Part shown: positions 1 through 9,696 of the stretch, one piece after another | Layout: every line of letters starts with the position of its first letter | Position numbering within the stretch: the first letter of the stretch is position 1 | NCBI GenBank assembly: GCA_947481575.1 | Contig: CANKGV010000012.1 | Coordinates: forward strand, 1-64,000 | Length of the DNA: 64,000 bases | Direction: 5' to 3' | From: Alphaproteobacteria bacterium | GTDB lineage: Bacteria; Pseudomonadota; Alphaproteobacteria; UBA2966; CAIVPW01 | The notes under the pieces: generated by a model | The model's database searches: none | Seen by the model: only the letters and a program-made list of their open reading frames with translations | Told to the model about the DNA's origin: nothing | Translations under genes and position numbers: made by a program

Positions 1-3000
1 CGGGGCGTCGGCAACCGCCGACACGGCGACGTTCAGGGTGGCGACCGTGGTCGAGGATCCGCCCGCACCTTCGGTGCTGGTGGCCGAGACCGTCAGCGAG
101 AAGTCCGCGTCCGAGTTGGCCGCCGGGGTGATCGAGAGACCGCTCAGCTGATCCGGAGTCAGAGTCCACGTGCCGTCACCGTTGTCGGTACCAGCCGAGA
201 GGCTTGCACCGGCGGGGACGCCGGCGATGGTGACGTTGGTGATGCTCTCCGAGCCGTCGGTATCGGTCAGCGCCGTGGCGATGTTGAGCGGGATCGCCGA
301 GTCGTCTTCGGCGCCAGAGGCGTTGGTCACCGTCACGGTCGGCGCGTCGGCAACCGCCGACACGACGACGTTCAGGGTCGCGACGGTCGTGGCGGAACCG
401 CCCGCAGCTTCCGTGCTGGTGGCCGAGACCGTCAGCGAGAAGTCAGCGTCCGAGTTGGCCGCCGGGGTGATGCTCAGGCCCGAGAGCTGGTCCGGGGTCA
501 GAGTCCACGTGCCGTCACCGTTGTCGCTACCAGCGGACAGGCTGGCACCAGCCGGAACGCCGGCGATGGTGACGTTGGTGATCGACTCGGAGCCGTCCAT
601 GTCGGTCAACGCCGCGGCGATGTTCAGCGGAATGTCGCTGTCCTCGCCCCCGGCCGCGTTGGTCACGGTAACCGTCGGCGCATCCGCCACCGGCGAAACT
701 GCAACGTTCAGTGTTGCAATGGTCGTGGCCGAGCCGCCGACGGCCTCCGAGGAGGTGGCAACAACCGTAAGGTCAAAATCCGCATCCGAATTAGCCGGCG
801 GAGTAATGGTCAAACCGCTCAACTGGTCGGGAGTGAGTGTCCACGAGCCGTCACCGTTGTCGGTACCAGCCGACAGCGACGCGCCAGCGGGCACGCCGCT
901 GATCGTAACGCCGCTGATCGACTCAGAGCCGTCCACGTCGGTCAGCGCGACATCGATGTTCAGCGGAATGTCGCTGTCTTCCGCACCACCCGTGTTCGTC
1001 ACCGTCACGATCGGAGCGTCAGCAACCGCGGAAACGGCGACGTTCAGCGTGGCCACGGTCGTGGCTTCGCCCCCGGCAACTTCCGTACTGGTGGCGGTCA
1101 CCGTCAGTGAGAATTCGCCATACGAACTAGCCGATGGCGTGATGCTCAGGCCGCCCAGTTGGTCCGGCGTCAGAGTCCACGAGCCATCACCGTTGTCGGT
1201 ACCGGCCGACAAGGAAGCGCCCGCGGGAACGCCGCTGATCGTCAGGCTGGAAATCGACTCCGACCCATCAACGTCGCTGAGCGCCACGCCGATATCGAGC
1301 GGGATATCGGTGTCTTCGTCGCCCGTCGCGTTGGTGACCGTAACAATCGGCGCGTCCGCCACGGGCGAGACCGCAACATTCAGCGTCGCCACCGTCGTCG
1401 CAGAACCGCCCGCGGCCTCGGTGGTCGTCGCGGAAACCGTCAAAGCGAAGTCGGCGTCGGAGTTGGCCGGCGGCGTGATGCTAAGGCCCGACAGTTGATC
1501 CGGAGTCAGAGTCCACGTGCCGTCACCGTTGTCGGTACCAGCGGACAGGCTGGCGCCCGCCGGAACGCCGGCGATGGTGACGTTCGTGATCGACTCGGAG
1601 CCATCCGTATCGGTCAGCGCCGTGGCGATGTTGAGCGGGATCGCCGAGTCTTCTGCGCCGGTGGTGTCGGTGACGGTCACGGTCGGAGCATCCGCCACGG
1701 GCGAAACCGCAACGCTCAGCGTAGCGACCGTCGTCGCGGAACCGCCCGCGGCCTCGGACGAGGTTGCAGAAACCGTTAAGTCAAACGACGCGTCCGAGTT
1801 CGCGGCCGGCGTAATGGCTAGGTCAGCAAGTTGATCCGGTGTCAGCGTCCACGAACCGTCGCCATTGTCGGTACCGGCCGAGAGCGTTGCGCCCGCAGGC
1901 ACTCCGCTAATGGTGACGTTGGAGATCGATTCCGACCCGTCCACGTCGGTCAGCGCGACGCCAATGTTCAACGGGATCGCCGAGTCCTCGGCGCCCGAAG
2001 TGTTGGTCACCGTCACGGTCGGCTCATCGGCCACGGCCGACACCGCCACATTGAACGTACCCACAGTCGTCGACAGCGCGCCGCTGGCCTCGACCGATGT
2101 AGCGGTAACCGTCAGATCAAAGTCCGCATCGGAGTTGACCGCCGGAGTGATCGAGAGGCCGTTCAGCTGATCCGGAGTCAGAGTCCACGAACCGTCGCCG
2201 TTATCGGAACCGGCGGACAGGGATGCCCCCGCGGGCACGCCGCTGATCGTGACAGTGGAAATCGACTCAGAGCCGTCAACGTCGGCCAACGCCGCACCGA
2301 TGTTAAGCGGAATGTCGCTGTCCTCGGCACCGGCCGCGTCGGTTACGGTCACCGTCGGCGGGTCGGCCACCGGCGATACGGCAACGTTCAGTGTCGCCAC
2401 CGTCGTCGCCGATCCGCCCGCGGCCTCTGTCGCCGTTGCAGAAACCGTAAGGTCAAAGTCGAGATCCGAGTTCGACGGCGGAGTGATTGTCAGACCATTC
2501 AACTGATCCGGGGTCAGCGTCCACGAACCGTCGCCGTTGTCGGTACCGGCCGACAGGGAAGCTCCGGCGGGAACGCCGCTAATCGTGACGCTGGTGATCG
2601 ACTCGGAACCGTCATGATCGTTCAGGGCAGCGCCGATGTTCAGCGGAATGTCGCTGTCTTCGGCGCCCGTAGCGTCCGTTACCGTCACGGTCGGCGCGTC
2701 GGCCACCGGAGATACCGCAACATTCAGCGTGGCGACCGCGGTCGCAGTACCGCCGCCCGCTTCCGTCGAAGTTGCCGAAACCGTTAGATCAAACGTCGCG
2801 TCCGAATTGGCCGGCGGCGTAATCGTCAGGCCGTTCAACTGATCCGGAGTCAGAGTCCACGAACCGTCGCCGTTGTCGGTACCCGCCGACAGCGCCGCTC
2901 CGGCGGGCACACCGCTGATCGTCACGCTGGTGATCGATTCGGAACCGTCCACGTCATTCAACGCGGCGGAGATGTTCAGCGGAATGTCGCTGTCCTCAGC

Positions 3001-4350
3001 GCCAGCCGCGTTGGTCACGGTAACGGTCGGCGCATCGGCGACCGGTGACACCGCAACGTTCAGCGTCGCGACCGTCGCAGCGGAACCGCCGGCCGCCTCG
3101 GTCGCAGTCGCGGTAACCGTCAGGTCAAAAGCTGCATCCGAGTTAGGCGGCGGCGTAATGGTGAGCCCCGTCAACTGATCCGCAGACAGGGTCCAGGAAC
3201 CATCGCCGTTGTCCGTACCGGCGGACAGCACCGCGCCGGCAGGCACACCACTGATCGTGACGCTGGAGATCGATTCGGAACCATCCACGTCGTTCAGCGA
3301 CGCCGCGATGTTCAGCGGAATATCGCTGTCCTCGGCCCCGGTGGCGTTGGTAACCGTCACCGTCGGCGCATCGGCAACCGGCGACACAGCAACATTCAGT
3401 GTCGCGACCGTGGTGGCCGAGCCGCCCGTGGCTTCGGTCGAGGTTGCGGAAACCGTCAGATCGAATGCCACATCGGAATTCACCGGCGGGGTGATTGTCA
3501 GACCGCTCAGCTGTTGCGGCGTCAGGGTCCACGAGCCGTCGCCGTTGTCCGTGCCGGCAGAAAGTGCTGCGCCGGCAGGAACTCCGCTGATGATCACACT
3601 GGTGATCGATTCGGAACCGTCAACGTCGTTCAGCACCGCGCCGATGTTCAGCGCGATGTCGCTGTCCTCGGCGCCAGATGCGGCCGTCACCGTTACGGTC
3701 GGCACGTCGGCCACCGCATTGATCGCCACACTCAAAGTGGCAACGGTCGTGGCAGAGCCGCCAGCGGCCTCGCTCGACGTCGCCGACACCGTGAGGTTGA
3801 AGGCACCGCTGGTGTTGGGAGCAGGCGTGATCGTAAGGCCATTCAATTGCCCCGGCGTCAGCGTCCACGCGCCGTTGCCGTTATCCGTGCCGGCCGAGAG
3901 CACCGCGCCGGCGGGCACGCCGGCAATGGTGACGCTGGTGATGGATTCCGACCCATCGGCGTCGGTCAGCGCCGCGCCGAGGTTCAAGGCGATCGGCGTG
4001 TCTTCGTCGCCGGTGACATTCGTGACCGTCACGGTCGGCGCATCGGCAACCGCCGAGACGGCAACAGCCAGGGTGGTCGTAGAGGTGGCCGTCATCCCGC
4101 TCGACGATTCGGTCGAGGTAGCGGAAACGGTCAGGTCGAAGTCGGCATCGGAATTGGCGGCGGGCGTAATGGTCAGGCCAGCCAACTGCGCGGGAGTCAG
4201 CGTCCAAGTGCCGTCGCCGTTGTTTGTCCCGGCCGAAAGAACCGCGCCGCTGGGAACGCCCGCAATCGTGACGTTCGAGATGGACTCAGAGCCGTCGGTG
4301 TCCGTCAGGGCCGCGCTGATGTTGAGCGCGATCGAATGATCTTCGGCGCC
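1..4350 (-). repeat. Tandem 336-bp (112-aa) adhesin repeats, about 13 copies
   Basis: The motif encoding DNGDGxWTL recurs at about 173, 512, 848, 1184, 1520, 1856 and then every 336 bp up to about 4210. One interval is 339 bp, so the frame is kept. Copies are very similar at nucleotide level; the most N-terminal copies (3.6-4.35 kb) are the most diverged. The window edge falls close to a unit boundary, so the array continues to the left. Arrays like this can expand, contract or mis-assemble. Confidence 0.92.
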
Positions 4351-6072
4351 GGAAGCGGCAGACGCTGACAGGTTCGGCGCCGAAGCCGCCAGGTCCGGCG
4401 GCGGAGCTGCTGGCGCGTTGTTCTGCGTGGTGTCGCCGGCAAAGAAGTTGGGCTGCACCAGCGGTGCCGACACTTCGCCGATCTGCGTCGGAGTCGAATT
4501 GAACGCGTTTTGCGAGAGCGCCCCGCTCCCGACCGTGGGCCAGTTGGGTTGGTCCGGGGCAGGCGCCGGAGTGTTGGCGCCGGCAAAGCCAGTGCCGCCC
4601 GCAGCGGTCGCCACCAAGTCGCCCAGCGTCCCGCCGGTCAGGGCCTGTTCGAACGCTTTCTGCGCCGCGCCGGCCGCGTCGCCCCCCAGCGCCTGGGCCT
4701 GCTGGAAGGCAATCTGCGCCGCCGCTTGCGCGATGTTCACGGTACCCGGATCGATACCAGCCTGCAGCGCCTGCGTGACCGCGTCGCCGCCTGCCGGGGC
4801 GTTGGCAGCGTTCGCTGCGGTGGCGGTGCCCGGAGCAGCCGTTGCCGGTGCGCCTAGATCATCAAACGCCGGCGCCGCGGCCGCGGCGGGGGCAGCAGCC
4901 GCAGTCTGAGTCGGCGCAGCCGGAGCACCGTCGCCCGTCACCGGTGCGCCGCCCGCAGCGGCATCAGCCGCAGCCGGCGCGGCTGCGGCGGCCTGAGTCG
5001 GTGCGGCAGGAGCCGCGTCACCAGCAGGGGCAGCGGCAGGGGCATCGCCTGCGGGCGCCGCTCCCGCTGGAGCGGCCGGAGCGGCCTCACCAGCAGGGGT
5101 ACGCGCCGGGTTGTTCTGGTTCTGCAGATTGTTGTTGATCGTCTGATGCAGCATGTCGACCGCATGGCCGAACATCTGGTTCACCTGCGACTGTGGCATC
5201 ACCACCGGCGCGGTCGGAATCGTAAAGAAGCTGGCGATTGTCGTGGTCTGGAACGGCTGGTTCAACACCGTCGTGCCGGCGGAGTTGGTCACCGTAATTT
5301 CGCCGGTGATGCCGGTCTGTTCCTGCAGCAGCGTGATGGTGTTGGCTTCGCCTTCGGCGGCCGCCTGCACGGCGACCTGCGTGCCACGGATGCCGATGGT
5401 CGCCACCGGCGTGCGGACCGTCATTGCGTCCGAGCCCGACTTAGCGATCGCGCCCGACACGAACGAGAACACGCCTTGGACCACCGAGAACGCCGATGTG
5501 CCGGTGTGGCTGGTAGCGTCGTAGACCAGTTCGTCGAGCACCATGCGGGCGCCGCCGCCCACGGTGAAGGTGCTGTTGTCGACAAACGTCACCGCCAGCG
5601 CGCCGTCGCGGCCGGTCTCCATGACGTCGCCCTGGTAAACCTTGTCGCCGACGCTCAGCTGTACGCGCGTGCCGTCGGCGCGAATCGCGAACGCGGCGCC
5701 GGTGGCCGTTTCAACGGTGCCGATCGGCTGGTTGCCGATGGCGCCGCCTTGCTGCGCAACCTGCAGCGGCGCGCCCACGTGGGCCAAACGATCGATCATG
5801 TCCGGCGGCATCGAGGCGCCGCCGGCGGTCTGCAAGGTCGGCGAAGTCCCGACGCTGAAGTAGTCCTGCACCACGGTGGTGCTGCCGTCGGCCCCCTTGA
5901 TGACGAGGTCGTTGCCCGCCTGGCTGAACTCCGCGGTCAGCAGCATCGTGCCGCCCGGAATCACCATGTGCCCGCCGGTGTCGGCATGAAGGACTGTGGT
6001 CGGGCTCGCGACCGAAGCCATTTGCTTCAGGTCGTGGGTCGTCAGACCAAAGGAGATGTCGCCGGCTGCCAT
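1..6072 (-). CDS. Giant FecR-domain repeat adhesin (3' end beyond window)
   Basis: Large surface or biofilm adhesin, probably exported by type I secretion because no Sec signal is visible at MAAGDISFGL. The frame is open from the ATG at 6072 to position 1 (2,024 codons), so the C-terminus and secretion signal lie outside. Domains: an N-terminal BapA-prefix-like segment (about 25-75, AEFSQAGNDLVI), a FecR domain (about 125-235, with VGDKVYQGD and TPVATIGIRGTQV), an Ala/Pro-rich linker (about 325-560), then about 13 Ig/cadherin-like repeats of 112 residues carrying GAEDSDIPLNI and TDNGDGSWTL. The ORF track misses it because no stop falls in the window; no frame stop is implied, since a stop would have produced a long listed ORF. 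The upstream gap (6073-6322) has an AT-rich patch that could hold its promoter. Function is inferred from architecture; substrate is unknown. Confidence 0.9.
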   Translation of the reverse strand, partial: MAAGDISFGLTTHDLKQMASVASPTTVLHADTGGHMVIPGGTMLLTAEFSQAGNDLVIKGADGSTTVVQDYFSVGTSPTLQTAGGASMPPDMIDRLAHVGAPLQVAQQGGAIGNQPIGTVETATGAAFAIRADGTRVQLSVGDKVYQGDVMETGRDGALAVTFVDNSTFTVGGGARMVLDELVYDATSHTGTSAFSVVQGVFSFVSGAIAKSGSDAMTVRTPVATIGIRGTQVAVQAAAEGEANTITLLQEQTGITGEITVTNSAGTTVLNQPFQTTTIASFFTIPTAPVVMPQSQVNQMFGHAVDMLHQTINNNLQNQNNPARTPAGEAAPAAPAGAAPAGDAPAAAPAGDAAPAAPTQAAAAAPAAADAAAGGAPVTGDGAPAAPTQTAAAAPAAAAAPAFDDLGAPATAAPGTATAANAANAPAGGDAVTQALQAGIDPGTVNIAQAAAQIAFQQAQALGGDAAGAAQKAFEQALTGGTLGDLVATAAGGTGFAGANTPAPAPDQPNWPTVGSGALSQNAFNSTPTQIGEVSAPLVQPNFFAGDTTQNNAPAAPPPDLAASAPNLSASAASGAEDHSIALNISAALTDTDGSESISNVTIAGVPSGAVLSAGTNNGDGTWTLTPAQLAGLTITPAANSDADFDLTVSATSTESSSGMTATSTTTLAVAVSAVADAPTVTVTNVTGDEDTPIALNLGAALTDADGSESITSVTIAGVPAGAVLSAGTDNGNGAWTLTPGQLNGLTITPAPNTSGAFNLTVSATSSEAAGGSATTVATLSVAINAVADVPTVTVTAASGAEDSDIALNIGAVLNDVDGSESITSVIISGVPAGAALSAGTDNGDGSWTLTPQQLSGLTITPPVNSDVAFDLTVSATSTEATGGSATTVATLNVAVSPVADAPTVTVTNATGAEDSDIPLNIAASLNDVDGSESISSVTISGVPAGAVLSAGTDNGDGSWTLSADQLTGLTITPPPNSDAAFDLTVTATATEAAGGSAATVATLNVAVSPVADAPTVTVTNAAGAEDSDIPLNISAALNDVDGSESITSVTISGVPAGAALSAGTDNGDGSWTLTPDQLNGLTITPPANSDATFDLTVSATSTEAGGGTATAVATLNVAVSPVADAPTVTVTDATGAEDSDIPLNIGAALNDHDGSESITSVTISGVPAGASLSAGTDNGDGSWTLTPDQLNGLTITPPSNSDLDFDLTVSATATEAAGGSATTVATLNVAVSPVADPPTVTVTDAAGAEDSDIPLNIGAALADVDGSESISTVTISGVPAGASLSAGSDNGDGSWTLTPDQLNGLSITPAVNSDADFDLTVTATSVEASGALSTTVGTFNVAVSAVADEPTVTVTNTSGAEDSAIPLNIGVALTDVDGSESISNVTISGVPAGATLSAGTDNGDGSWTLTPDQLADLAITPAANSDASFDLTVSATSSEAAGGSATTVATLSVAVSPVADAPTVTVTDTTGAEDSAIPLNIATALTDTDGSESITNVTIAGVPAGASLSAGTDNGDGTWTLTPDQLSGLSITPPANSDADFALTVSATTTEAAGGSATTVATLNVAVSPVADAPIVTVTNATGDEDTDIPLDIGVALSDVDGSESISSLTISGVPAGASLSAGTDNGDGSWTLTPDQLGGLSITPSASSYGEFSLTVTATSTEVAGGEATTVATLNVAVSAVADAPIVTVTNTGGAEDSDIPLNIDVALTDVDGSESISGVTISGVPAGASLSAGTDNGDGSWTLTPDQLSGLTITPPANSDADFDLTVVATSSEAVGGSATTIATLNVAVSPVADAPTVTVTNAAGGEDSDIPLNIAAALTDMDGSESITNVTIAGVPAGASLSAGSDNGDGTWTLTPDQLSGLSITPAANSDADFSLTVSATSTEAAGGSATTVATLNVVVSAVADAPTVTVTNASGAEDDSAIPLNIATALTDTDGSESITNVTIAGVPAGASLSAGTDNGDGTWTLTPDQLSGLSITPAANSDADFSLTVSATSTEGAGGSSTTVATLNVAVSAVADAP

Positions 6073-6322
6073 GGGAGTACCTGCAAGGTGAACGTCTATT
6101 CGATAGGGGGAATATCGCGCGCGGCAGGGTCGGCGGCAAGCAGAAAAGCGCTAAAAGCCAAATAATATCAAATACTTAGCGGCAAGTTCGCAATCCCATA
6201 GCGCGCGTGAGGGTATGACCAGGACTGCGCCCGTAACGTCTTGATTCGGCGTGGTTCCTTCCTTACAGCAAGCTGAAGAACCGACCGACCGTTCGCGTTT
6301 TGCGAAGGCCCGGGCGCCAAAT

Positions 6323-8011
6323 TCAGTTGACGGATTCCAGCGTGGCGGCGACGCGAACCAGCGCCTGGGACCGGGTCCAGGGGTCCCCGATCGCTTGGGA
6401 CTCCGCCAGCGCCCGGTGCAATGCTTCGCGCGCAGCGGCGCTGTCGCCGCTCTTGGCGCTCACGGTCGCCGCGTTGCACAGCAGCCATACTCGGTCGAGT
6501 GCGCTGGTCAGCTTGCCCGACTCGGCAAACGCCTCGCCGCGGGCGCGCTCGGCCCCCCCGGTGTCGCCGGCGCCGGCTTTGGCAACCGCCAAGCTCCACA
6601 GCGCTTCAGCGCGCAACCGGCCGTCGCTGACGGTCGGGATCACCGCCTCGGCTTGGGCAATCGCGCCGGCGCCTGCAAGCGCCCGGGCGACCGTCGCAAT
6701 CGCCGTGGCGCGCGTGTAAGCCTTGCCCGCATCAACCGCGTTAGCCTCGGCCAGCGCCTGATCGAGCGCGTGCTGTGCCGCGTCCTGGGCACCGGCAACG
6801 GCCCGCTCCGACGCCACCGCCGCCAGCACCGTGGTGCGGAACTGCGGCTCTGGAATCATTGCGACGGCGGCCAGCGCCCCATCGATGTCGCCGCCCGCTG
6901 CCGCCGCGGCCGCCAGCGCCGCCAGCACCACGCGGCGCTGGTTGGGGTCGGTGATCTCGGCCAGCGCGCGCCATGCCTCCGCCTGCCGCCCCAACCCCGC
7001 CAGAGCAGCGGCGACAGCGGCTTTGGCGCCCTCGCGCGGCTCCTCGGCCAGTCCATCGACCAGCCCGCGCGCCGCGTCCAGCACGGCATCCGCCGCGGGT
7101 GCGCCGAGCCGCCCGAGGCTCACCGCGAGTTCGCATAGCATCTCCACTGGCGCCGCCAAGGCCGACAACTGCGGCGCCAGCGCCGCCAGTTGCGCTACCG
7201 TCGCGGCCACCGCGGCATCGTCGTGCCGCCGCGCCTGGGCGCGGGCGATCGCGGTCAGCGCCCGGGCGCGGGCCGCATCGTCGGGAATCACCGCCGCTGC
7301 GCCGATGGCGGCTTCAGTGTCCCCCGCTTCGGCCCGCGCACTGGCGATGTCGCGCAGCGCCGCAATCACGAGGCGGGGGTCGGAGATCCGCGCCGCCGTT
7401 GCGAACGCAGCATCCACCCCCTGGGTGCGGGCCTCGGCCGCCACGATTTGCCCGAGCGTCCAGTCCCGGAAGCGGTCGTCGAACACTGCTTTCACCGACT
7501 CGCTCGCCTCGTTGAGCAGGCAAGCGGTCGTCGGCGCCGCAAAACAGGCGCTGACATCGCGCGTTGGATCGGCGCGCTCGGCCTGCCCGCGCCCTCCCAC
7601 CAAGCCGCGGGTTTCCGGCCGCGCCAGCAACTTGGCCGCCGCCGCCTGCACCTGATCGGCGCGCGCGGCATCAAGCCTGGCGCCCAATTCGATTGCACGG
7701 GTAGTGAATTCGAGGTGGCTAAGCAGCGCCTCGGTGGCGCGGCCGTCCTGTTCCAGGCCCGAACGGCGCTGGTACGCGCGGATCGCATCGCGGGTGTCGT
7801 CGTTACTGCGGCCGTCGGCGACCCCACGTAAATCGCCGAATTCGATCAGCAATTCCTGAATCCGCTGCATCAGCGGACTGGGCGGCAGGGTATCGGGCAT
7901 CGGCACCAGAAGTGCCGGGGTGGCCAGCGCGGCAACCTGGACGCCCGGGGCGCGCAGCCCCACGGAAGGGGCGAGCCCAGCCCACGCAGGCGCCGCGGCG
8001 GCCAGCGCCAC
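6323..8011 (-). CDS. Secreted peptidoglycan-binding / helical-repeat protein, start uncertain
   Basis: The reading frame carries a hydrophobic export-like segment (ILAVALAAAAPAWA), a PG_binding_1-like module (GDLRGVADGRSNDDTRDAIRAYQ), then roughly 450 residues of Ala-rich helical repeats in which AxxxIAxAxAxxGD recurs, resembling TPR-type solenoids. A periplasmic scaffolding role is inferred. The ORF track starts it at 8125, but that start lies inside and beyond tRNA-Arg, and its first 28 residues (VAQLDRAPDYESGG...) are translated tRNA, a familiar database artefact. No ATG lies between the tRNA and the export segment. I give GTG 8011 as a placeholder; CTG 8017 or ATG 7900 are alternatives. 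It lies directly behind the tRNA on the same strand, so co-transcription is likely. Confidence 0.65.
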   Translation of the reverse strand: MALAAAAPAWAGLAPSVGLRAPGVQVAALATPALLVPMPDTLPPSPLMQRIQELLIEFGDLRGVADGRSNDDTRDAIRAYQRRSGLEQDGRATEALLSHLEFTTRAIELGARLDAARADQVQAAAAKLLARPETRGLVGGRGQAERADPTRDVSACFAAPTTACLLNEASESVKAVFDDRFRDWTLGQIVAAEARTQGVDAAFATAARISDPRLVIAALRDIASARAEAGDTEAAIGAAAVIPDDAARARALTAIARAQARRHDDAAVAATVAQLAALAPQLSALAAPVEMLCELAVSLGRLGAPAADAVLDAARGLVDGLAEEPREGAKAAVAAALAGLGRQAEAWRALAEITDPNQRRVVLAALAAAAAAGGDIDGALAAVAMIPEPQFRTTVLAAVASERAVAGAQDAAQHALDQALAEANAVDAGKAYTRATAIATVARALAGAGAIAQAEAVIPTVSDGRLRAEALWSLAVAKAGAGDTGGAERARGEAFAESGKLTSALDRVWLLCNAATVSAKSGDSAAAREALHRALAESQAIGDPWTRSQALVRVAATLESVN

Positions 8012-8039
8012 AGCCAGGATTCCTGCGGGTATCGAGAAA

Positions 8040-8116
8040 TGGCGCGCCCGGAGAGATTCGAACTCCCGACCCCCAGATTCGTAGTCTGGTGCTCTATCCA
8101 GCTGAGCTACGGGCGC
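8040..8116 (-). tRNA. tRNA-Arg(ACG)
   Basis: The reverse complement folds as a complete cloverleaf. The acceptor pair is GCGCCCG/CGGGCGC with discriminator G and an encoded CCA. The anticodon arm is CCAGA-CTACGAA-TCTGG, giving anticodon ACG (read as ICG after deamination). The T-arm contains GTTCGAATC. It decodes the CGN arginine box. Confidence 0.96.
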
Positions 8117-8407
8117 ATGTGCCATCCGCGTGCACGGTGCAAGAGGCGGCGGCGAAGCGCGCGAACCTAGTCAAATTCACCGCCTAGAGCAAGGGAACCC
8201 CACCGCGCTATCGCGGCAACACTATCCGAGATTCTCCAGACTCCGCCTTGTTTTGCGACTTGTCCCGCCCGGAGCCATTGGTTTAGAATCGACACGAACT
8301 TGAATCGTTACGCGAATGTTTTGCCACACAACGCTGATCGTTCGCTATTTTGTCGTGGTCGTTCTTTCGGGCGGCGCCGAATCATTAACGCAAAGGTGAG
8401 TGCATCC
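8117..8407. other. Intergenic region between tRNA-Arg and the OmpA-like lipoprotein
   Basis: About 290 bases without a convincing gene. It must hold the divergent promoters for the tRNA and the lipoprotein. A weak sigma-70-like pair for the rightward gene is TTGTCC, 18 bases, TAGAAT at about 8261-8290. The ORF track extends the lipoprotein frame into this region from 8300, but that part has no protein-like features. Confidence 0.4.
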
Positions 8408-9616
8408 ATGCTGCACGGGGGATGGCGCAACGGTGCACTCAAGACGAGTGTACTGGGGTCATTGGTACTGCTTTCTGGTTGTTCGTTCGCGTCGAACGGA
8501 ATGTTTCCGTCCCTGACGGGGCGTTCCGCCACCGCTCCTGCGCAGCAGCAGGCTGCCGCTGCCACTCCGGCCGCGCAAACCGTCGCCACCACCCCACAGT
8601 TGTCGCCCACTTCGGCGCCGCCTGCGCTGGGCACCACGAACTTCGCGCCGCCGTCGGTGACGCAGTTGCCCAACACCGGAACGTTCGTCGGCCAAAAGGT
8701 CGTGGAGCACCGCGGTGAGTTGGTAACGCTGCAATCCACCATCATCCAGCGCAACCAGGCGCTGCAGCAGGCGCGCCAAAAGACCACCGACGACGCGGAA
8801 AAGTATCACGGCACCTTGGCGGCGATTAACACTCGCCTGCAGATCGGCACGACGCCGGGCAACCCGGTGTTGACGAGTCAGTGGCGCGCCGCCCAGCAGC
8901 AGCTCGAAGCGCTGTCGGCCGATATCGCCACCCTCAATAGCGTCGCCAATGACGTCGCGTCCGATTCGGCTATGGCGGCCTATCTGCTGGAAGCAGCCCG
9001 CGCCACCTATGGGCTGGCCGGCGCGATCGATGAAGACCATCGGCAGCTCGCGATTCTGGAAGATGAAACCAACCGCACCGTCGTCTTGATCGATCGCCTA
9101 CTCAACGAGCTGTCGACCGACATCAGCCGCCAAACCGCGTATCTCGGCAGCGAACGGCGCAATCTGCAAACGGTTTCGGTCGCCATTCAGAACGGCGAGA
9201 TTCTTGGCAACGCGCTCTCCAATCGTGCGTTCGTCAGCCTCGGCACGATCAGCAACCCGGCCACCGGCACATTCGCCGCGGTCACCCCGCAGGTTGCACC
9301 GGGCGTGGCCACTTCGGACCAGCCGTTGGTCGTGATCCGCTTCGACCGCGCCAACGTCCAGTATCAACAGCCGTTGTACAACGCGATCTCGGCCGTGCTC
9401 GACCGTTCGCCGCAAGCGAACTTCGATCTGGTCGCCGTGGCAGCAGCTCAAGGTACGGCCGCCAACGTTGCGCTGAACTCCTCGCGGGTGAAGCAAAACG
9501 CCGACGAAGTGGTGCGTGCGCTGACCGATATGGGCCTACCGGCGAGTCGGCTGCGCCTGTCGTCGACCAACAATCCCGACGTTTCCACCAACGAAGTCCG
9601 GATCTACGTCCGCTAA
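8408..9616 (+). CDS. Outer-membrane lipoprotein with coiled coil and OmpA-like C-terminus
   Basis: 402 aa from ATG 8408, chosen because AAGGTGAG lies just upstream and because a lipoprotein signal follows at once (LGSLVLLSGCS, Cys as acylation site). The track start (8300) adds 36 residues that do not look like protein. After a Pro/Ala/Gln-rich stretch there is a helical, coiled-coil-like core (about 85-250). The C-terminal ~100 residues resemble an OmpA/MotB fold (VVIRFDRANVQYQQPLYNAI... NSSRVKQNADEVVRALTDMG), but the canonical peptidoglycan-binding Asp and Arg are not obvious. An envelope structural role is likely. A link to the adhesin is possible but rests only on proximity. Confidence 0.75.
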   Translation: MLHGGWRNGALKTSVLGSLVLLSGCSFASNGMFPSLTGRSATAPAQQQAAAATPAAQTVATTPQLSPTSAPPALGTTNFAPPSVTQLPNTGTFVGQKVVEHRGELVTLQSTIIQRNQALQQARQKTTDDAEKYHGTLAAINTRLQIGTTPGNPVLTSQWRAAQQQLEALSADIATLNSVANDVASDSAMAAYLLEAARATYGLAGAIDEDHRQLAILEDETNRTVVLIDRLLNELSTDISRQTAYLGSERRNLQTVSVAIQNGEILGNALSNRAFVSLGTISNPATGTFAAVTPQVAPGVATSDQPLVVIRFDRANVQYQQPLYNAISAVLDRSPQANFDLVAVAAAQGTAANVALNSSRVKQNADEVVRALTDMGLPASRLRLSSTNNPDVSTNEVRIYVR

Positions 9617-9648
9617 CACGGACGCCGAACCGGGACGAACACCTAAGC

Positions 9649-9671
9649 GCCCTCCCCCGTTGGGGGAGGGC
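9649..9671. terminator. Bidirectional hairpin between convergent genes
   Basis: GCCCTCCCCC-GTT-GGGGGAGGGC forms a 10-bp GC-rich stem between the stop at 9616 and the convergent stop at 9697. There is no long T-run on either side. The same arm sequence recurs in the terminator at 37234. Confidence 0.7.
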
Positions 9672-9696
9672 GACTGGCGCTGCCCCGCTCAGCGCG

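Noticed and set aside
170-1498. Long plus-strand ORFs over the adhesin (442 aa, 376 aa, 318 aa, 339 aa and others)
   Set aside because: They are antisense shadows of the periodic repeats; each repeats the same low-complexity pattern, and the minus frame encodes recognisable domains.
9649-9671. CRISPR or mobile repeat based on the shared GCCCTCCCCC hairpin arms (9649 and 37234)
   Set aside because: Only two copies, each placed after a gene like a terminator; no flanking repeats or transposase.
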